64,000 nt of DNA. Source: DLKC01 sp002478885. GTDB lineage: Bacteria; Bacteroidota; Bacteroidia; Chitinophagales; Chitinophagaceae. Positions 59,390-64,000 of the stretch are shown here, piece by piece. Within the stretch, counting starts at the first letter, position 1. Every line of letters begins with the position of its first letter. The position numbers and the translations under genes were made by a program. The notes below the pieces were generated by a model that ran no database searches, was not told the DNA's origin, and saw only the letters and a program-made list of their open reading frames with translations. The stretch is taken from contig JAXLUI010000002.1 in assembly GCA_046329585.1 (NCBI GenBank), forward strand, positions 868,001-932,000, read 5' to 3'.

Positions 59390-60605
59390 AACCACAAAGG
59401 GCACAAAGGAGGGGAACACAAAGAGCGCGAAGAATTGTCTGAACCAGGATTTACAGGATTTTAAGATTAACAGGATGGAATGCTGTTATACTATCCTGCA
59501 AATCCTTTAATCCTTTGATCCTGATTCTGACAATGGCGAATAGCGAGACAGCCGTACAAGTGAGTGATCCCAAATCGTTCCTCTCGGGACAGGCGCAATG
59601 AAAGATCATGATAGCATCTTTGTCTGAACCAGGATTTACAGGATTGTAAGATTAACAGGATGGAATGCTGTTATACTATCCTGCAAATCCTTTAATCATT
59701 TTCATCCTGATGCTGACAATGGCGAATAGTGAGATAACCGTACAAGAGTGCGGCGCAACGGAAGTTTAATAGTAGTACTGCTGCCGGGACCATAATTCTT
59801 CTGAATCTAAGATTAGGAGGATGGACTTACGTTTCGCAATCCTGCAAATCCTTTAATCCTTTGATCCTGATTCTGACAATGGCGAATAGCGAGACAGCCG
59901 TACAAGAGTGCGGCGCAACAGGCGATGCCTTATGTACCAAAGCCGGCACCAAAAAAAAACTGAGCTAAAGATTAAAACCTTTCATAAAGAACCAGGGAAA
60001 ACAAGCGTGTATGATCTTATGACTTTATTGGATTGGTGGTTGGTGGAGACACCAACCACTAGCTCAAAATGCTGTTTTACTATCCTGCAAATCCTTAAAT
60101 CTTTTTCATCCTGATTCTGACAGTAGCGAATAGTGAGATAACCGCACAAGTGAGTGATCCCAAATCGTTCCTCTCGGGACCTTGCTTGCTGCTATGAAAG
60201 CAGAACCTTGAAACCCTGCCTGACTTCGCCACGCAGGCAGGGAGCGTGGCAACAGGCGATGCCATATGTACCAAAGCCGGCACCCAAAAAAAAACCTCCG
60301 CTAAAGATTAAAACCTTTCATAAAGAATCAAGGAAAACAAGCGTGTATGATCTTATGACTTTAATGGATTGGTGGTTGGTGGAGACACCAACCACTAGCT
60401 CAAAATGCTGTTTTACTATCCTGCAAATCCTTTAATCTTTTTCATCCTGATTCTGACAATGCTGAATAACGATACAGCCGCACAAGTGAGTGACACAACA
60501 GGCGATGCCTTATGTACCAAAGCCGGCACCAAAAAAAACTGAGCTAAAGATTAAAACCTTTCATGAAGAACCAGGGAAAACAAGCGTGTATGATCTTATG
60601 ACTTT
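59390..60605. repeat. composite tandem repeat field (families A and B)
   Basis: Gene-free. It starts with a short inverted family C piece (accacaaagggcacaaagga). Then come repeated modules: a family B inverted repeat, gcgaatagcgagacagccg, a family A copy (59554, 59740, 59900, 60143, 60480) and, in the last three, an extension through accaaagccggcacc, ttaaaacctttcat and tgtatgatcttatgacttta. In the first two of those a hairpin tggttggtg/caccaacca follows. The same point (tgtatgatc) falls at 60007, 60343 and 60586. The third module is cut at 60605 by the peroxidase gene. The copy at 60143 has an additional ~65-base GC-richer insert. Confidence 0.8.
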
Positions 60606-61801
60606 ATTCTGCCAGCTACCGGTAAACCGCTTGGTACAGATGCGGGAATCTTTTTATCAAAGTGATCGTCGTTAAGCGTATTGAGAAATTCAATGATGGT
60701 ATTGATATTTTTAAAATCGACATTCAGTTTTAATGCCAGTGGATCGAGGTTTTCTTTTTGTACCTTTTTATTGGGCAGGTCTTTCCCCGGCAGGTCTTCA
60801 TAGAAGCTGAGCACATCTTCAAGGGTTTGAATTTTACCACTGTGCATATAGGGCCTTGTAAAACGAAGGTTCCTGAGCGTGGGTGTGCGAAACGCATAAG
60901 CATGCTGGTAACCGGAATCAGATGAGGCCAGCTTTTCATTATCCGCCACGCCCATCACATGTGTTTTAAAATCGGAGAACATCGGCCCGTTATGACAGCG
61001 GGCGCATCCTGTGGAGATAAATAAATTCATGCCCTCTATTTCCCGGCTTGATAAAGCCGACTGATCACCGCGCATATACCGATCGAACCTTGAATTGTTA
61101 GCGATCAGCGTTCGTTGAAAAGCCGCCAGTGATTTAGCAACCTGGTCTATTGTGATGGCTGTGCTGCCGGGGAATGCCTTGCTGAATAAATTGCGGTAGG
61201 CGGCAATGGCATTCAATCTCTTTACCACCGCTTGTGTAACCTGTGCTTCTTCAAACCCATGCCCACGCATTTCTTCAAAAGTTTTTATGGGAAATTGCGC
61301 CTGCGCTTCGAGACCACTGGCACGAAGGTCCCAGAACATGGGTGCCTTTTCCGGTGAATAATTTCCATTGATATCAATACCATTAAAGGCAGTATTCAGT
61401 ATCGACTGTGAATTACGCTTTGTAAAGGGAATATCATTAGGCGTATTAAATGTCCGTTGTTCACCCAAACCGCTGCCGTTTACACCGATAGATATTTCAA
61501 GGCTTTCTGCATAGCCGAACTCAGGATGGTGACAGGTTGCACAGGCTACATCTTTGCCGCCCGATAAAATGGGATCGTAAAAAAGCAATCTTCCGAGTGC
61601 TGTTTTTTCGCTGGTTGGAGGATTATCTGCAGGGTAGCGGCAGGTGTCCGGCAGCGCAGCAATGCGGCCCATATCGTCCGGTTCTTTTTTGGCTCTTTCG
61701 GGTTCCTGCTGCTCCTGCTGGTTTCCCGGCTGGCAACTGTTCATTAGAAACCCACCCGACACAATAAAAAGTATGACAGCAAAAGCAATCCTGCGTTGCA
61801 T
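60596..61801 (-). CDS. di-haem cytochrome-c peroxidase family lipoprotein
   Basis: 401 residues. Lipoprotein signal (FLMNSC), Glu/Gln-rich linker, then a CCP_MauG domain: ALGRLLFYDPILSGGKDVAC with haem site CATCH, GNYSPEKAPMFWDLRASGLE, AQFPIKTFEEMRGHG, and the second haem site GCARCHNGPMFSDF, followed by RTPTLRNLRFTRPYMHSGKI with axial Met/His candidates. It reduces peroxide or oxidises a partner in the periplasm. The final codons (IKS-stop) fall inside the tandem repeat at 60.6 kb, so the original C-terminus was probably altered. Confidence 0.9.
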   Translation of the reverse strand: MQRRIAFAVILFIVSGGFLMNSCQPGNQQEQQEPERAKKEPDDMGRIAALPDTCRYPADNPPTSEKTALGRLLFYDPILSGGKDVACATCHHPEFGYAESLEISIGVNGSGLGEQRTFNTPNDIPFTKRNSQSILNTAFNGIDINGNYSPEKAPMFWDLRASGLEAQAQFPIKTFEEMRGHGFEEAQVTQAVVKRLNAIAAYRNLFSKAFPGSTAITIDQVAKSLAAFQRTLIANNSRFDRYMRGDQSALSSREIEGMNLFISTGCARCHNGPMFSDFKTHVMGVADNEKLASSDSGYQHAYAFRTPTLRNLRFTRPYMHSGKIQTLEDVLSFYEDLPGKDLPNKKVQKENLDPLALKLNVDFKNINTIIEFLNTLNDDHFDKKIPASVPSGLPVAGRIKS

Positions 61802-61962
61802 AAAAATTTAATTAACCGGTTAACCGTTCCTGTTTTGTGCAGGGCGGTTGAAATTCACTGTTTCAAAAATAAATCCTGGTTCAGACAATGCTTATTGGAA
61901 ATAACAGTGCAAGCCGGATATGCTTGCTGGTTCCAGGATAAGCTGAATATAAGCGGCAGGGC

Positions 61963-62673
61963 TTATTTAGGCATGTCAAAAATGCCCGGTTCAACCGGTT
62001 TGTTTATATCAACTGACTTCACGGTATTGGTCATGGCGAAATTACCAAAATCAATATTCGTTGTAAAGGGAAGCAGGATATTACCGTCAACTTTTGTATA
62101 GTCTGACAGGGAAATGTTCATTTCTACCTGCTGGCCCTGCATTTCAGCGGTGCTGACCATTCTCGTAAGCAGGTAAGCAACGGCATCGATAAAGAATGTT
62201 GTGGCAATGCCTTCGGGCGATGTATAAGTGATTTTATAGTTGTTTCCATCTTTTCCATCCAGCGTTGCTTTACCCACATGATTGATGGCATAATTATACA
62301 GTGCACCGCCGATAAAGCGGTTGTCTTTTCCATTGTTATACTGGCCATCTGGCATTGTTTCGGCGCCGCCGCCTGCCATGGGATTGACTGTCCACCCGCT
62401 TGTTTCATTGTACACCTGTATAAACTTTGATCCGTTGAATTCGGATTCGCTCCTGTATGCTTTACCGATGAGTATGGTAGTTTCACCCGGGTTATCATTT
62501 CCCATCACCGCTACGGATGTTTTCAGGTGAATGGAGGTTACCTGTGCCAGGTTATCTTTTCCCCCGATTGCATCGAGGTATTTGTTGATGATTTCATCGG
62601 CAGTCTGGGCGTTGGTAGTTACGGCAAACAATGCGCTGAGGGTAACCAGCAGTGAGGTCTTTAAATATTGCAT
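61963..62673 (-). CDS. LolA-like secreted protein
   Basis: 236 residues. Signal peptide (LLVTLSALFAVTTNAQ), then TADEIINKYLDAIGGKDNLA, the usual opening of secreted Bacteroidota proteins with the LolA-like open barrel fold (outer membrane lipoprotein-sorting-like). Later features are SGWTVNPMAGGGAETMPDGQ and NILLPFTTNIDFGNF. True LolA chaperones are shorter and differ, so this is one of the many LolA-like proteins of unknown role in the periplasm. 161 bases separate it from the peroxidase gene downstream; co-transcription is possible. Confidence 0.75.
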   Translation of the reverse strand: MQYLKTSLLVTLSALFAVTTNAQTADEIINKYLDAIGGKDNLAQVTSIHLKTSVAVMGNDNPGETTILIGKAYRSESEFNGSKFIQVYNETSGWTVNPMAGGGAETMPDGQYNNGKDNRFIGGALYNYAINHVGKATLDGKDGNNYKITYTSPEGIATTFFIDAVAYLLTRMVSTAEMQGQQVEMNISLSDYTKVDGNILLPFTTNIDFGNFAMTNTVKSVDINKPVEPGIFDMPK

Positions 62674-62734
62674 ATGCTTTTTTTTGGGGATTAAAGTTAA
62701 TGGGTTTCAAGGTGCTGTAAACAGGAGGCCGAAT

Positions 62735-63250
62735 GGGGAAATGTCTGGATTAGGATTAAAGGATGGGAAATTTGTCTGAATCAGGATTTACAGGATGGGA
62801 GGATTGGCAGGATTTTTAACCGCAAAGGGCACGAAGAGCGGAAACGCAAAGTGCGCAGAGATTGACTGTATTGAGATTTGCGGGATGGGAGGATGGGCAG
62901 GATGGGGAATTGTCTGAATCAGGATTTACAGGATGGAAGGATTGTCAGGATGGCAATTTTGTCTGAATCAGAATTTACAGGATGGAAGGATTAGCAGGAT
63001 GGGAGGATTGGCAGGATGGGGAATTGTCTGAATCAGGATTTACAGGATGGAAGGATTGGCAGGATGGCAATTTTGTCTGAATCAGAATTTACAGGATGGA
63101 AGGATTAGCAGGATGGGAGGAGGAGTTTATGTTTTCCTATCCTATAAATCCTTAAATCTTCTAATCCTGATTCAGACAACTACGATCCTTTAATTCTCTA
63201 ATCCTGATTCAGACAACTACGATCCTTTAATTCTCTAATCATGGTGCAGA
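62735..63250. repeat. family B/C field, inverted overall
   Basis: Left part: five copies of gtctgaatcag(g/a)atttaca with ggatgg and ggattggcagg spacers, and one family C unit (ttaaccgcaaagggcacgaa) at 62,815. Right part (63,140-63,245): copies in the opposite orientation (aatcctgattcagacaacta twice). No gene in 62674-63370. Confidence 0.8.
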
Positions 63251-63280
63251 CAGTGTTAAGTGCACAAAAGGAAACAAAAA

Positions 63281-63326
63281 CCGCAGCATCTCCAGCCTGT
63301 ACAAAGAGGCTTAGGAGATACTGCGG
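63281..63326 (-). terminator. rho-independent terminator
   Basis: On the minus strand ccgcagtatctcc and ggagatgctgcgg form a 13-base stem with one mismatch, followed by tttttg. It lies 45 bases past the stop of the gene at 63371 and closes that two-gene unit. Confidence 0.8.
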
Positions 63327-63370
63327 AGAAGAAAACTTTTCAAAAATGATAAATACAAAAAAGTAACTGG

Positions 63371-63787
63371 TTAGTTGTCGTTTTCCTGTGGTTGTAACAA
63401 AGATGTTATATCAGTAAGAACACCGGAAACATTGGAAATAATACCCTGCACATCCAATGAAATAATCGAAGATGCTGTGCTTACAAGTTTAACCGCGAAA
63501 TTGATAACTTCCTGCACTTTTTCAACAGTATGAATTACTGCATCAATCTGTGTCGATGCGTCTTCCAATGAATCAAATGACCCCTGCGCCTCTTCTCCCA
63601 ACTGCACTACAGACATTGCGAACAAAGTGCTGCTTTTGGTAGTTAGTTCCTGCACCTTATTTAAAAGGTCCATTATTTCATGAATGTTTAACCCCTGGAG
63701 GTTAGCCTGCACTCTTTCATTTATTGCTATTGCAGCTTTTTGAAAGACGATGGCGCATTGTTGTAAGTTAAATGATGTGGTTGCCAT
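63371..63787 (-). CDS. small helical protein of unknown function
   Basis: 138 residues, not recognised. Almost entirely helical: LQQCAIVFQKAAIAINERVQ, HEIMDLLNKVQELTTKSSTL, VEKVQEVINFAVKLVSTASS, then a moderately hydrophobic Ile/Val/Leu/Ser stretch to the end (IISNVSGVLTDITSLLQPQE). No signal peptide. The mix of amphipathic coiled-coil-like helices and a hydrophobic C-terminal segment resembles parts of alpha-helical pore-forming or chemoreceptor-like proteins, but this is only a resemblance. It is 8 bases downstream of the next gene and followed by a strong terminator. Confidence 0.7.
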   Translation of the reverse strand: MATTSFNLQQCAIVFQKAAIAINERVQANLQGLNIHEIMDLLNKVQELTTKSSTLFAMSVVQLGEEAQGSFDSLEDASTQIDAVIHTVEKVQEVINFAVKLVSTASSIISLDVQGIISNVSGVLTDITSLLQPQENDN

Positions 63788-63795
63788 GGTTTAAT

Positions 63796-64000
63796 TTATT
63801 TTTTGAGTGATTTGATTTCAGTAATGGTTTCGAATATTTTCGTAGAGTATTCATCAAGTATTGCTGTAAGCTGTTTCGCATCAAGGCGGGAACTTTGTGC
63901 TTCAACCGCGATCCTGTGGTGCCCTTCTTTTATTTTTTTAAGACCGGCAATGATAAAGTCAATCTTTGCATTTTCATTATCCAGGTAAGCAAATTGATCA
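63796..64000 (-). CDS. C-terminal part of an unknown protein, cut by the window edge
   Basis: The minus frame is open from the edge to TAA at 63796-63798, giving 67 residues: QFAYLDNENAKIDFIIAGLK then KIKEGHHRIAVEAQSSRLDA and KQLTAILDEYSTKIFETITE, ending IKSLKK. Helical, charged, family not recognised. The eight-base gap to the next gene shows that both are one operon. Confidence 0.6.
   Translation of the reverse strand, partial: DQFAYLDNENAKIDFIIAGLKKIKEGHHRIAVEAQSSRLDAKQLTAILDEYSTKIFETITEIKSLKK

Noticed and set aside
59930..60675. Repeated peptide LKIKTFHKEPGKTSVYDLMT found in three open frames at 59.9-60.6 kb
   Set aside because: It is read from the tandem repeat. Differences between copies change amino acids as freely as silent sites, there is no constant start, and the third copy runs into the peroxidase gene.

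Overview
The window looks like a chromosomal segment of a Bacteroidota, most likely a member of the Chitinophagaceae. The evidence is a secreted protein ending in a type IX secretion sorting domain, a DUF6266 protein, few clear Shine-Dalgarno sites, a TTTG-N19-TAttTTG-like promoter, many secreted glycoside hydrolases, and intergenic spaces full of repeat families built on AGGATT and on CTTTGCGTTTCTT. No rRNA, tRNA, CRISPR array or transposase was recognised.

Layout. 0-6.3 kb: a stress pair (KGG-type protein, YciE-like DUF892), a full-length transketolase, a DUF4142 lipoprotein, a MidA methyltransferase and a small Fet4-like membrane protein. 6.4-20.8 kb (minus strand): a carbohydrate locus in the order DeoR regulator, fucose/arabinose-isomerase-like enzyme, split transketolase (N and C subunits), sugar-binding lipoprotein, DUF2291, ABC ATPase, ABC permease, FGGY kinase, secreted esterase, DUF1593 protein and secreted nucleoside hydrolase. 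It reads as uptake, isomerisation, phosphorylation and two-carbon transfer of one small sugar. The closest known plan I can name is the apulose-4-phosphate transketolase route of D-apiose breakdown, but the substrate is not proven. 21-26 kb: flavin monooxygenase with a DUF3237 protein, a pseudouridine synthase, an Lnt-like nitrilase-fold protein and DUF3108. 26-38 kb: secreted GH9, GH2 and PA14-GH31 enzymes that fit xyloglucan breakdown, and a beta-propeller protein. This stretch includes a REP-like array that abuts a GIY-YIG nuclease gene.

39.6-52.3 kb is a defence island, visibly more AT-rich than its surroundings. An HTH gene faces the operon across two matched palindromes. The operon is hsdM, a three-gene cargo (small CPxCGK protein, membrane protein, second small CPxCGK protein), hsdS, hamA, hamB and hsdR. 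A 35-residue four-cysteine mini-protein and a FokI-like nuclease follow. hsdS, hamA, hamB and hsdR are linked by three successive one-base TAATG overlaps, so a complete Hachiman pair is nested in a type I restriction operon. The three-gene cargo is the best candidate here for something undescribed.

52.4-64 kb: a giant lipase-like type IX secretion substrate, a probable CBS-HEPN protein and a TIR protein (both bordered by repeats), a di-haem peroxidase whose last codons lie inside a repeat, a LolA-like secreted protein and two small unknown helical genes, the last cut by the window edge. Four repeat families are annotated: A (GTACAAGTGTGCGA..CGCAAC, with or without an internal hairpin), B (AGGATT-rich long inverted repeats), C (CTTTGCGTTTCTT..GCGGTTAAA) and D (101-bp units with a 14-bp stem).
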